From: Sabellastarte sp. h YS-2021
Taxonomy: Eukaryota; Annelida; Polychaeta; Sabellida; Sabellidae
Length of the DNA: 64,000 nt
NCBI GenBank assembly: GCA_964017235.1
Contig: OZ024932.1
Span: 80,169,451-80,233,450, forward strand
Reading direction: 5' to 3'
Position numbers and translations under genes: made by a program. Under the pieces are notes generated by a model. The model ran no database searches. It was not told the origin of the DNA and worked only from the letters and a program-made list of their open reading frames with translations. Positions 12,337 through 23,460 of the stretch are shown piece after piece; position 1 is the stretch's first letter; each line of letters starts with the position of its first letter.

Positions 12337-15300
12337 TTGAAAAAAACACAGCACCCTGTCTGTTTGCTCATTGCGTTTGGGGTGTTAGAATAGAAAGAAT
12401 AGAATTGAAACATTTATACAGTGCAAAATTGATACAACATCTTCTAATGCACTCACGGTCAAAAAGGGAAAGTCCGGGACGTATCAGGTCGATATCCAAA
12501 TTAGCGCCCACCAGGGGAGATATAATATGGTGGAGGATATGCTAGTCTAAACAAATAGGTTTTTAGCTGGCTTCAGAAACCTGTTATTGTGAGCTGTGAT
12601 CGGACCGATTGTGTGAGTCTGTTTCAATCAGTGGGGGGCAGCCATTGCAAAACCTCGCCTATCAATGCCATTTCTAGGACAATTTTAGGAAACGGATAGC
12701 CGATTTCCAAGAATGACACTTCTTGTTTTGATCAATGGTGATAAGTATGTAGGATGGGAGAATTTGATGGCCTTGAAAGTAATTAGATTAGATTTAAACA
12801 ACATGTGGTATGAAATGGGGAGTCAGTGTAGTTTTTGAAGAAAAGGAGTGACATGGCTTGTACTATCAATCTAAAAATAATTCTGCAAAGGGAATTTTTA
12901 ATTGTTTGGAGTTTAGCCATATTATATTTACTTATACCATAGAGTAGTGAGTTATAGTAATCAAGTCGACTGCTAATCATTGAGTTTGCAAGCAGGGCTG
13001 CAGTCTCCACACTGAGGAATTTACGGATGCATCTTAGGTCTTTGAGGTGATAGTATCAGGCATGACAAACTTTGGTAATGTGACTGGTAAAGGTGTTTCC
13101 AGAGTCGAAAGTAACATCTAGGTTCTTGACTATATTGGTAGGGGAGACAGAATTTCCAAGAAGTTGATGGGAAATTTTTGCATGCGGGACTCTCTGGCTT
13201 GTCTATCACCAATGATAATGAATTCTGTCTTACCCAACCATTTACAGATTGTTAGGACCCAACAATCCAATTTCAGCACTCCAAAATAGCATATGACCAA
13301 TCAAAGACCAGCTTACACAGTTGGTGTCAATTTGGGGCATTTGTCACTTTACCAAACCAAAGCCAAAGACTCAAAGATTAATCAGGTGTTTTCAGTGGAC
13401 TTTTGAATCTTATAAGGTTACCTCATTTGATATACTCTCTGGTATTATAGTAATCTTTGTGACTTACTCATGGTCTTTGCCAAGAAGTTGTAATATGTCA
13501 GACAACCACAGGATAAAATACTCACCCAGATAAGAGTATCAATTTTTTCACGCCCTCTTAAGTTACTGATGTGGTCAGTATTTTCAAAATCTTCCTCTAG
13601 CTTGGTGAGAAAATGTAAAATATAATATAAAAACAATAATTTATTAATTTAAAAAAACTGTTAACTGACAACATATATAAAAAAGTAAGATAGTTCTAAA
13701 TTTATAGAATATACAATACATTTTTAAAGCGTATGGAGTATGTTTACTGCAGCATTGCATATGTTATATTTAAGTGACTTAGAATACCTTTCAACAGGCC
13801 TTTCTCATTTGTGAGGTATGGCATGAATTGGCAGATGATCTTCACTCAGTGACTCTGTCTCATAGTGAGTTGAGACACAGTCACCAAACAAAGGATACAA
13901 AAATAAATGTTTTCAAATTTATGAAATTTTAAAAGAAGCGGTAAAAGTATATTAACAGTTCATTAATATACATATGCCATTAATGAAAACATAAACCTCA
14001 AGGGAAATCTCTGATGTACAATTTGAATAAATCTTATGTCACCGCCAAGAAGATAAGTTTAAGGCCTGCAGACCCTTTGTAGTTCCCGGAGATGGTAGTA
14101 ACATATGCAGCATAGATTAGCCACATGTTTTTGCATTGAACTTTCAGCATCCAGGATGACACAAAGGTTTTTGACTGATTCAGCTGGTTCCATGATATTG
14201 CTGAGAAAACTTGCTGAAAGATGACTTCAGGGAGCTTCTGATTTGATCATCACTAATCACTATGAATTCCGTCTTGTCAGGATTTAATTTAAGTTTATTA
14301 TTTTGTAAAAATATAGGGTCAAAAGGGGTGGCCCCAGAACTGAGCGTTGAGGAACCCCATAAGATAAGTTTTAATGTGTTGTAACTCAATATTGGACCAT
14401 CAATATTCAATAAAATAAATCATGTTAGCCAAATGCAATGAAGAAAGCAAATCTTAACCCCTTCATGACCTACAGGATCTCACAAAGACAGAGCTTACAA
14501 CTTGGCCTGACCAGTTGCACTTGGTCTTCATAGAACTGCACTTGTGGATGACATGGTATTTCAATTGATTCGGGAAAGGAAATGTGAATTTATATGTGAA
14601 GAATTTTAAAAAGAAGAGGTTTTAGGTTCATACTAGCACACATAGCACTACAAATGGAGGTTATCATGCAGTTTTAGTCAAATATTCAATGGCTCCAAAT
14701 CAAGGCAAGCGTGTCACAACATATCCTTACACCACCCATAGTTATCTTTTGTACTATACCAGTTATCCTCAATGTGGCACAGGTTATTTTCTCACTCCTG
14801 GTGAACCTTACAATTTATCTTACTGAAACACAGCCAAATGGCCTCCACAGGGCGTGGCAGTAGACAAGGGCATGTTTAAAATTAATGATAAATATCCATG
14901 ACTGACCTAATTTGTGCTCTAGAAAAACACAATTTTACTCCTAATCACATGATCAGCACAGTTGAGAGGCACCGCACCCACACTGAACAGGACTCTTAAG
15001 GTAACCTGATTCCAATGTACAGTCATTTCTATTAGGAATTACAATAATTAAAACCCCAGTTTGAATGTTTAACACAGGAACTATATTGGCAAATACAACA
15101 CAAGATGGGGAAGACTGGATAGAAGGTTCCTGAATGAAGCCCACCCTGGCACAAATTAAAGAAGCAATTTAGTCAAAGTTTTGCTTTTGATGCTCCTACA
15201 ATCTGGGAATAAATTTCCTGTTGATGTTCGTTCTGTTTCATCTGACGCCGCTTTCTTGAATAATATTAAAGTCTTAGTTGTTCACTGAGAGTATAGAACA

Positions 15301-18300
15301 AAGTAATGGCAACAAAGTAAAAGTGGTGAAAAGCCTCTTTATGTCTGTATATATCTCAAAATTATGGAATTATTCTGGCAAACTTGTATTCACCTTTCTT
15401 CAGTCAATTAATAATATTTATTTGAGGATTATACCAAGTACACCTCATTGTCAATTTCTCTTTATAATCCATAACAGAATCCCAGTTGTGTTCTTATACA
15501 CATGTAACCGAGTTCTGTCGCCTTTTTATCTTACCTACTTCAGTCATTCGGCTTTGTTAAAGTCCAGCAACTACATTGCTGCATCAAATAAGTTAGATAC
15601 ATAGGATATCCACATGGCAAAAGAGTAAAATGTTGATAGCATGAGCACTGAGAGAATGCATACCTTCGCCAAGGCCTCCACATCCCCTATATTGCTTATG
15701 GATGCAATGTTATAAAACATATTTTCTGTTTCCAAACGGTGATCTGTATCACCACCAAACTCGAATCATTTCCTTCCTGTGCCATTGCTGATATTTCCTG
15801 AAAATTTTCGTCCAAACCCATCCGTAATCATCGTGCTATTTTGCATTCATTCAGACAAACGAATGCTGCCGAAAGCATGACCGCCCACCCCCACCCCCCC
15901 CCCCCACCCCACCCCCCCACCCCACCCCCCCCCCCCCCTGTTGGAAAACATGTAACTTTATCTAGGACAGTTAATGTGCTCTATTATATTTGGAGGAACT
16001 AAAGGCCACTCACTGCAAGCAGAACTGATCAGCAGAAAGCTTTATCATAATAGCCAGACTGACAAAGTAGTCAAGCTGAAACAGACACCCATGTGTGGGT
16101 GATGTCTGACACCACCATAAAGTAAATGACATGAAGTACATAATGATCATGGAACTAATTAATGCAGAGGCTCAAAGGAACATGAACATAATTGGAAGTT
16201 TACATCATGGCAAATCAAAAACATTATAATTTTTTTTATGAATAACACTTTAAACTTCTTGATCAAACTGTTATGGGACTTAAAATAAGTGTTACCTTTT
16301 AATTCAAGATTCTTCATTCTGAGTACTAGTGATTTATAAATTATTGCTTTTACTCAAGTTCTAATGTCTGACATGTGTAACACTGCTAGCTAAGTGTTAT
16401 AGGATTTCTTTGTAATCAAAGAGTCCTCATAATATTTGTGATATCTTACTGCTTGAGAAGAATACCTTGATATGTTCTAATGTCTGTGATTTCTAACCCT
16501 GGCAGGTAAGTCTTATACGCAGCTATAGAAGGCCATGGCGTCTGTAATAGTCAATCCTCTTGGCTGTGTCACGTATATGGTTCTTTGAATCAAAGTGTCA
16601 CAAGTTCCAAAATATTTGATATGTAAACCTTGATAGCTTGAGTCTTATCATAAGTCTCGTCAGTCAAGTGTCTAACCCTGTTGGCTAAGTCTAGTGAGAT
16701 TTTCTTCACAATAAAATTTTGATGTCTGTACTATGCATAAGCTGTTCTGTAACTCGTATCATAATTATTCACAATCAATTTGTCCCAAGTTCTGATGCCT
16801 GTGATATCTCGACCCTGATGGCAAAGCCCCTTGGATGTTTTGTGAATCAAGGAGTTCCAGTTTCTGGTGAATGTATGTTCTTAATCTATTATAAGAGGGG
16901 TTTGTGACAATCATGAAGCCACATGTTTTAATGACGGCTTTGTCTCACCACAAAGAATATTTCATACAGAAAGTTCCCAAGTTCTAATATATATGATATC
17001 TAATCCTTATTATGAGATGTGCCGGACAATCAGAGAGTATCAAGTTCTAATGTATGTAATATGAAAAACCATGGTTAAGCCTGATAAGATTTTCTAGACA
17101 ATCAAGAAATAACAAGTATAATGCATGTAACACAGAAACCCTAATTCCCTAGTCTTGTAAATAAGTTATTTATAGTTAATTATTCCAAAATTTTAATGTC
17201 TATGATATCTAAATCTACTGACTAGATAATATTGACAATAGTACTTAAAAGGAACTGGCCCAAAATCTTTTTTCTTACAGTCTTTACAGTTTTTGCCTCA
17301 CTGCTTTCATACATTCATACATGATGGCATGTTGTGAACTGTTACATGGCAGGTTTACGTTAATTGTTTCCCCCATCCTTACACTTGGTAGTTGTTATGG
17401 GACTGCAGCCATTTATTGAAATCCCACCAGTGCAAGGAAGCTTTTACACTTTGCTGGCTACGATTTTTTCTTGCAGTGTAGAAACCTAGCGTCATTTGTG
17501 ATTATAACCTATGAAAATGTTGAATAGGTCAGATAAAAATGTCAAAAAATTGAGCAGTACAATGTTGGTATTACCATATTAAATATAACATTGCCATACA
17601 CATTAATTAAGACATATAACTTGACTTGTATGTCTTATTGGTTGTGGAAAAGGCTTTTTGATAAACAAATTCTGATTTTATTTGTGTTATATTGAAAAGA
17701 GGGGAGATAATATGTTCAGAGACATAATGACAAATCTATCAAGTTCAAACTCATGCTGTAACTCAAAGACACTCGTAGAAGGCAGACCCCCAATAAGGCA
17801 GCCGAGTATGATTGTTGAAGCCCAACTTATGAGTCAGCCCATCTTAAGATGGGCTATAGCCCAACTTAGGATCCTAAGTTGGGTAGCCTATCTTAAGATG
17901 GGCTTAGCCCAACCTATAATTTGCACAGGTAGTTTTTATTCTCAAACTGAAATAATATTATTAATTATTTTACCTATATTTTTATCTCTTTTATATACTC
18001 CAGTATACATTGATATGATTAGTCTGAATTCTTTTATCATTCCAAGACAGTTAATATGTTTGACACTGGGAGGGTCATTAGCTGACAAGATGTCTATTGT
18101 TAAACCACTCCTTTGAACTTGATTGTTTTACTTCTGGAGAGTGATTAGGTAAGTGGATTACATTGTGTTAGACATGTTAACTGGATTAGTGTTAAGATTT
18201 AGCTTTGTCCCAGCATTACTTTTGAACTTTTGATTTGAACTTTTGATTTATTTCACTTGTGCTTGATTGACTAGTTAACAGGATTAAACATTTACATGTT

Positions 18301-21300
18301 TAAAGCAAAACAATTAAGCTAGGTTCTTAAGCAGACAATTACTGATGTTTAACCGAATAATTAGTGCTATTTAAAAAAGGCAATTTGCATTTTTTTGTGA
18401 AAATAAAGTGCTGTTTATAAAATTTTGTTATTTTTTTTTAATATGACTCACCCATAAAATCACATATGGGATGTCACTCTTAAAGGTTTCATAGGGTTAA
18501 GCCACTTTGTATTTTGATATTACTTTGATGATGATTTATTTCACTTTATGATTGAGGTATTCCTATTCTGCGCTTCACCCACCCCAGGTGAAACAAATCA
18601 ACATCAATAGAGTGTTGAAACATTAGCCACAAATCTCATTAAGAAATCACCCCAATATAGACAAAGAAATAAACGTTTGATGTAATTCTTCTCAGAGCTC
18701 AGGAAACACAATTCATTTTAGTTTCTGCAATTAAACACTGTTGAGCTTTGATAAAAATTTAACACATTTTTTTCAAAATAAAAAAAAAAAGAATTTATAG
18801 ACACAAATAATTCTGTACAAGGGACAGTCAAGGAGACCAATCATAATGTCATCTTTTTTCAAGATAATGTAAAATTTCCTTCCATTTGCACATGCTTGTA
18901 AATATTTCTTATTATACCCAAAGTAAAAATCATTCTTGAATTTTATTCTCTTAAGTTGAGCTGATATGTTCTAGCCCATCGTAAGATAGGCTACCCAACT
19001 TAGGATCCTACGTTGGGTTATAGCCCATCTTAAGATGGGCTGACTCCTAAGTTGGGCCCCAATATGACTATTTTGTAATTCCACACACATATTGCTTTCT
19101 TTTATCTAATTCTCATAATTACATACCATGTCCATGAAAATATAAAGAATATTGTTAAGTGCACAGGCAAAAGCATTAAAAATTCAATGAAAGTTTGCCT
19201 ATTATTTTAATTTCCAGATTCTTTTTGTATGCAAAATATGATCTATATCTTTCCCAAAAATGTAATGAATTATTTGGCTTTCGTCAGGCCATATGCAAAT
19301 TTAAATTCAGGAAAGATTAAATCATTATTTTTTTAGAGTAATCTCAACCCCAAACCCCCAAATCATTGGAAGAAGATTTCCTTTTTAATCCAGAGTACGT
19401 CCAGATCTTTTCCAAAACTTTAATCACTTGTTCCTTTGGTCAGACCCTACCAACATAAATTTCATAAAGATGCATTCTATTTAGTTTCAGAGTAATCAGG
19501 AACACAAACAAACGCACCCAAAACAAAACCACCTTTGCTGAGGTAATAATTGAGATAAAACTGAGATACTCACACGTTTTATAATCTCATCTGTGACTTG
19601 TATTGTTTTCAAAAGATCATTTAGTACTTTTCTCAAAAATAGGTCTTCTCTTTGCCATGCATTTCTGTGACTTGGCCGTCTCTGAACAGGGAAATTCTGT
19701 CCATAACAAGGGTTGAATTGTGGAGTGGACAATGGTAGTAATGCCAGACAAGACACCGACACAGTCAGAAACCATGGATAGAGTCTGAATACTGGTAAGT
19801 GACCTAGAAATAAATTATAAATCCAAATACAAGTTGAATGAGTTTATGTGAAGTCTTACATGATCCTTAACACAAAAATTGTATGGGAACTGTTGTGGGG
19901 TGCATGCCTGTAGGGGTGGGACGAGTGGGGGTTGGCGGGGTGAGTGGAGTGAGGGGGTTGAACAGGGCAGTCCATAAATGATAGAACAGAACAGAATAGA
20001 ACCAAAGTATGCTATTGATAGTCAGTACAATACCTCCTAACTACAGAAGTCAAAGAACATATTTGACCTATCCTAACTGTGCACATACTGTCCAAGCTAA
20101 AGTGACTGACATCCCCCAAGCTGAAAAGTAAGAGGCTCAAGGATGGCCATGTATCAGTCTCCAATTTTCTTTAGCCTCCCACTAAGAATAGGATCCAGTA
20201 ACAGAGTAGCTTCATCTTAAGTAATTCAAGTCAATATGTGTCTGGCTTTTTATGAGATCGAACACACCCCCTTAGGGGGTTCTAGGGGAGTGTGGTAGTG
20301 GCAGATAATTAGTTCCACCAAGTACCAACACCGTGGTAAAAATAACAATAAAGGTCATTACATGATTAACATGTAGATAACAGTGACCTAGCTCTACAAT
20401 ACTGATAAAAGATATTTTAATTAACTTTATGTAACGTCTCTGATTTTCAGGAATATTGCATTTCAATTAAGGTAAATGGCAGTTGAACTAGTTTTCTGAC
20501 AGGTATTAATTATAAATAACTTCCTCGGTTTGGCTTCTGTTTATATTAATTTGCTCTGGTTGTATATCTTAACTGACTGAAGGAACTGCTTTGCTTAAGT
20601 ATAGTTAAATAATATCAATTATACTGCAGTTACTAATGTGTAGTTTCACAATTTCCAATATTCCTTGAAACTGTAACTGTAACAACGCCAGTAACTCAAA
20701 ATCGAACTGAATACCATTGGTCTGTCTCAGCAAGGTCAGTCAAGCCACACGTATGCATCTAAGTCAGACTGTAATAAAATACTGTGGAAATTTTAGCTAA
20801 ATTCATTGCTAATAAAATCAAACAAAATTAAATAGCCAAAAATAAGTTGGTTTAAATATTTCAGCCCTTCCCTGATATATGTAGTAAGGCAAGCACCATG
20901 TATGTCAGGGGTGCTTCACTCTAGAGACTAGAAGCATCGTAGGAGCAGCAGTTGTAGAAATGCTTTCCAGACTAATAAATAAAAAGTTGAAAAGTTATAG
21001 CGGTTAAGAAGGTCTTATAGGATCTACTATTTCTAGTGATATATTTACTTGCACATAGTCAATGTTAGAGACCAAAATACTACAAAGCCACTGAGGTCAG
21101 GTGGGTTTGGTATACAGTAAAATTGTGACAGAGTTGAGGGTCGTCCAGATTTGTGCCTATCATAGCAAAGTAATGGACATCACTTACATATGATGATGTA
21201 ACAACTAGCTATTTGCCAGGCACATTTAGCCAATAAATTAGTCAATGTTGCATTGCAAAGAAAAAACAAATAAAATTGGAATTCTGAAGATAACAAAAGC

Positions 21301-22064
21301 ATTCCAAACATTTCTATATGAGTTTATGAGTTTATTTCTATAAAATTACTGAAGTTGAACCACAAATAACAAGTATCGTGTTGCTTTGAGGCCATCACCC
21401 ATAAGATCTCTGCTTAAAAGAGGAAAGTTTTTGGCATGACCATAGATTTCATTGTATCATAAGAAACCCTCTGTGGCAAGTGAAGAAAATTTGTTCCAAA
21501 GCCAGACATGAGATACTTAAAGGGATTACTTTTGCTATTACGAACAAAAGTAACACTCAACAAAAACCCAAATGCTTGATTCTTTGATATGAAATAATTT
21601 TCAAGGTAAATATATACATATATATTAGACATTACTTAATCAAACTGTTTGCATCACATTCTCAGATTGTTTTTTTTTTTTTGTTATTTAATGGAACTAA
21701 TATTACTGTCAAGATAGCACAGCAGACAAGATTATAGATAGGAGCAGTCATGCAAACTACATATTTCTATTAAAATGAATGCAAACCTCGATTTGGACTA
21801 AAATCAGATATGAAAGGTGAGATTATTTTCACAGTAATACAAAATCGACAAAGCAGTTTAACTTTTTTCTTTCTCATACGTACATAATTAGGTTGCAAAT
21901 AGCTAATATTCTATATCTTACACACAATATCTAGCACTGAAGAATCAAATATGTAGCATATTATAATAGCTAGTTCTGATTATATACAAAGACTACAGTC
22001 AGCATATGTAACTTAAATCACACTGTCATTAAAGTGCAAGTACAAAATACATACCTACAAACAT
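8693..22064 (-). CDS. Secreted four-helix, cytokine-like protein (novel), five exons
   Basis: Exons on the minus strand are 22055-22064, 19574-19803, 13526-13600, 10072-10237 and 8693-8925, joined at GT-AG sites with phases 1, 0, 0, 1. They give 237 aa. The ATG at 22062-22064 is the only in-frame ATG after an upstream stop. The intron splits the codon for Gly4, inside a hydrophobic signal peptide (WFLTVSVSCLALLPL at 14-28). The mature protein has two cysteines (Cys36 and one in exon 5, ILCDIY), two N-glycosylation sequons (NGS near 162 and NAT near the C-terminus), and four amphipathic stretches. These are about 53-84, 108-140, 145-190 (broken by a Gly-rich turn) and 200-232. I recognise no family by sequence. 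A tiny first exon, a phase-1 intron in the signal peptide and phase-0 introns around helix A/B are the layout of class I helical cytokine genes, so I infer a secreted signalling ligand. Exon calls are strong; function is inference. Large introns are full of transposon debris. Confidence 0.72.
8926..10071 (-). other. Intron 4 of the minus-strand secreted gene
   Basis: GT-AG intron, phase 1. It holds AT-rich sequence. At about 9668-9697 is a phrase reading GATATTGCCATATGGAGC, which resembles the tail of the tRNA-like SINE at 11336-11560 and suggests a SINE remnant. No gene is inside. Confidence 0.55.
11230..11344. repeat. Tandem duplication, two 57-58 bp units
   Basis: Units 11230-11286 and 11287-11344 are nearly identical, differing by an inserted A and a few substitutions. 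The second copy abuts the tRNA-like SINE head. Confidence 0.8.
11336..11560 (+). repeat. tRNA-derived SINE (degraded)
   Basis: An A-box-like GTAGTGGATAACAAACTC is followed at tRNA spacing by a B-box-like GTGGGTTTAATCCC. A body follows, ending near CACCATATGGAACAATGTAG (11525-11545). The same tail phrase occurs near 9668-9697. It lies in intron 3 of the minus-strand gene. Confidence 0.55.
12284..12333. repeat. (TA)n microsatellite
   Basis: About 25 uninterrupted TA units, directly downstream (in minus-strand sense) of the LINE 3' tail at 12390. Confidence 0.95.
12390..13250 (-). mobile_element. L2/CR1-type LINE 3' fragment (degraded, minus strand)
   Basis: On the minus strand the C-terminal half of the reverse transcriptase protein can be followed. 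It runs from the GKTEFIIIGD block through VKNLDVTFDS, SSRLDYYNSLLYGIS and LKTYLF-like remains, then to a 3' end with a GCACTGTATAAATG phrase and a tail of ATTCT repeats near 12390-12412. Frameshifts and stops are frequent. It lies in intron 3 of the secreted gene, in the same orientation. Its protein is clearly different from the copy at 1406, so it is another subfamily. Confidence 0.8.
14040..14410 (-). mobile_element. L2/CR1-type LINE fragment with internal deletion of the catalytic core
   Basis: Minus-strand reading gives the motif B region (GVPQRSVLGP-like, near 14345-14375) followed almost at once by NNKLKLNPDKTEFIV and then VKNLCVILDAE. The YADD segment that normally lies between is missing, so this is a deletion derivative. 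It may be a continuation of the same insertion as 12390-13250, rearranged, or an independent copy. Confidence 0.72.
15175..15295 (+). mobile_element. LINE 3' coding scrap (L2/CR1-type)
   Basis: A short plus-strand match to the C-terminus of the protein at 1406-3775: SFAFDAPTIW, then in a shifted frame VDVRSVSSDAAF, matching SFAFDAPKTW and QDVRCATSVASF. The piece is about 120 bases and ends near a TGA. Confidence 0.7.
15660..15950 (-). repeat. Degraded copy of a widespread invertebrate repeat, with C-rich run
   Basis: It starts CCTTCGCCAAGGCCTCC and contains TTCCTGAAAATTTTCGTCC and CAGACAAACGAATGCTGCCG. The order matches the copies at 53195-53512 and 56860-57160. It ends in a C/A-rich homopolymer block (15888-15940). 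I recall this repeat in many unrelated animals, which is knowledge from memory rather than something shown here. Confidence 0.6.
16348..17240 (+). repeat. Degenerate satellite array, about 9 units of roughly 65-120 bp
   Basis: The phrase CAAGTTCTAATGTCTGTGAT, then TCTAACCCTGNTGGCTAAGT, then GATTTTCTNNACAATCAAAG, recurs with decay. Occurrences are near 16358, 16473, 16605, 16672, 16786, 16977, 17038, 17120 and 17186. Unit lengths drift by insertions and deletions, so the array is old. No coding content. Confidence 0.6.
17820..17906 (+). repeat. Left terminal inverted repeat with nested palindromes
   Basis: Alternating AGCCCAACTTA and CAGCCCATCTTAAGATGGGC blocks. Either strand could fold into a multi-stem cruciform. 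Confidence 0.85.
18971..19057 (-). repeat. Right terminal inverted repeat with nested palindromes
   Basis: Reverse complement of the left end, with a few substitutions (for example CGTAAG for CTTAAG and ACGTTG for AAGTTG) that weaken two of the palindromes. Confidence 0.85.
19230..19545 (+). repeat. Copy of a widespread invertebrate repeat
   Basis: It contains CCTTTGGTCAGACCCTACC, AGTTTCAGAGTAATCAGGAA, CACAAACAAACGCACCC and a closing CACCTTTGCTGAGGTAAT. These match, in the same order, 56860-57160. It directly abuts exon 2 of the minus-strand secreted gene. Confidence 0.65.
19804..22054 (-). other. Intron 1 of the minus-strand secreted gene
   Basis: Phase-1 GT-AG intron within the signal peptide. 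It has a G-rich patch at about 19900-19965 and is otherwise AT-rich. A stretch near 20040-20110 (CCTATCCTAACTGTGCACAT, then GTGACTGACATCCCCCAAGC) resembles 48545-48600 and may be the same SINE body. No exon was found. Confidence 0.45.
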
Positions 22065-22200
22065 GATAGTGGTTAAGTATGTTTCTTCAATTTGAGCTGA
22101 TGACACAATGTTACCTTCCAAAAAATCCTTTCTTTTCTTGCTCTTACGCCTCAAGCCACCAAATGTGAAAAGTGCCAGTTGAAGTGAGAGAATCCACTGG

Positions 22201-22208
22201 TATATATA
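22201..22208 (-). promoter_or_regulatory. Candidate TATA box for the minus-strand cytokine-like gene
   Basis: TATATATA lies about 137 bases upstream of the ATG. With a start about 30 bases downstream, this leaves a 5' leader near 110 bases. The context is AT-rich, so a chance match is possible. Confidence 0.3.
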
Positions 22209-23119
22209 GTATCATAACGATGTATTATGTGTATACAATGAGAAACGTGAAAATTCCCCACAATATGTGAAATCCGCCACTGAGGGGCCAACTTGAATAT
22301 TAAGACAAAATAATGTGCTACTTTGTGCACACAAGGGGAGATCAGAGGCCAAACATAGTCAGAATTGTGTAAACAATTTTCCACAAGTCAACAAGGCAAG
22401 GAAATACAATTGGCTTTCCTCACTAACCAATTTCGCATACTCTGGCAAATTTCTCATTTCTTACTGTATGTACAATTTCAAAACTAAAAAAATCCCATAA
22501 AAATCCCACCCATACATTTCCTCAGATCTGCTGAGGATTCAACCCCAGCACCAGTAGAAAGACAATAATTACAACGTGTTGTATTCTTAATTCTGAAAAA
22601 GCAGAACCTGAACATTGGTTTTTTTTACTGATGCTGTATTTATTACAGTCGAAATTAATGATCAGGACATGTTGATAATGAATAACACCACACTGCGATT
22701 ATTTTCAAAGGGTTGTGCTATTTTAATAGACTTTAATTAAACCAAGGCTAATCAAAAATAACATTTCAAAAAGCTTCCCGATATAAAATCTACTTTCCAA
22801 AAAACATTTACTGACTAGTTTATTTCTATTATAACTTACCGCCATAATTCAAAGCAGTCAATCACTGGTCATTTTATTTATGTATTTATTCAATCACATA
22901 TCCTAATGACTATTATAGCCAACAACAAAAAATTACATATCTTACTGTTTATTACACTCCAAAAAATCTATCTACAAATTGTCCAACAACCTTTAACAGA
23001 CATTTAAAGGCCAATATTTTACATTCAGTTCAACATCTGAACAACGAATTTACCAACAGGTGCAACAATGACTTTTAAAAACAAAAACGGAAAGAATGGT
23101 TTAAGGTAATGAAAAAAAT
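22209..23119. other. Intergenic, nothing firmly recognised
   Basis: A weak minus-strand B-box-like phrase (GGGGTTGAATCCTC, near 22525-22540) hints at a SINE remnant. No gene was seen. Confidence 0.3.
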
Positions 23120-23225
23120 CTCAAAAGGGGCAAATCCGTGGAGGTTTATGTCAATAACGAGGTCAAGTGGCCTCATGAGTACATGTAAGTCGGTCAGAAA
23201 ATGTACTCAAAAGAGAAACAGATAT
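23120..23225 (+). pseudogene. DIRS gag scrap
   Basis: The frame around 23131-23188 reads KSVEVYVNNEVKWPHEYM and then a stop. It parallels GGQVDVFVRTQVKWPHEYA in the DIRS gag at 35570-35630. The KWPHEY block is diagnostic within this window. Only about 100 bases are recognisable. Confidence 0.65.
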
Positions 23226-23460
23226 TTTAAGAGATTGGTGTACAAATTGGAAACCTGAATGTAAATCTTACAAAAAGTCAAATTATGCATTTTAGTAAGC
23301 CAAGAAGACAACCAACAAAATATAAGTACAGGTATGGTGATAAATTATTAAAACTGGTAACAAAGTAAAGGTATCCTGGAATAATGTTTGATGAAAATCT
23401 AAACTTTACTGAGTCTGCAACTACTCTGGCTGACACAGCTGGAAGAGCTATTTGAAATAA

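Larger units (their letters stand above)
17820..19057. mobile_element. 1.24 kb element with 87-bp terminal inverted repeats made of palindromes
   Basis: The left end (17820-17906) and right end (18971-19057) are inverted copies of each other, with only a handful of differences. Each end is itself a chain of palindromes: an 18-bp perfect palindrome GCCCATCTTAAGATGGGC, a 24-bp palindrome centred on GGATCC (17860-17883 in the left end), and a third around CTTAAG. The interior is AT-rich and has no convincing reading frame, so the element is non-autonomous. Its superfamily is unknown. No target-site duplication could be fixed with confidence. It sits in intron 2 of the minus-strand gene. Confidence 0.8.
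13601..19573 (-). other. Intron 2 of the minus-strand secreted gene, packed with repeats
   Basis: A phase-0 GT-AG intron of almost 6 kb. It contains LINE pieces (14040-14410, 15175-15295), two members of an invertebrate-wide repeat (15660-15950, 19230-19545), a C homopolymer, a degenerate satellite (16348-17240) and the palindrome-ended element (17820-19057). No exon was seen in it. Confidence 0.6.

Noticed and set aside
15278-15604. 108-codon frame after the LINE scrap
   Set aside because: No domain and it lies in an intron full of repeats; chance frame.
17682-18116. 144-codon frame overlapping the palindromic element's left end
   Set aside because: It runs across the terminal repeat and is composed of palindrome translation and AT-rich sequence.
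17820-19057. Regular palindromic blocks considered as a CRISPR array
   Set aside because: There are only two inverted clusters 1.1 kb apart, with no spacers of constant size, and the genome is animal.
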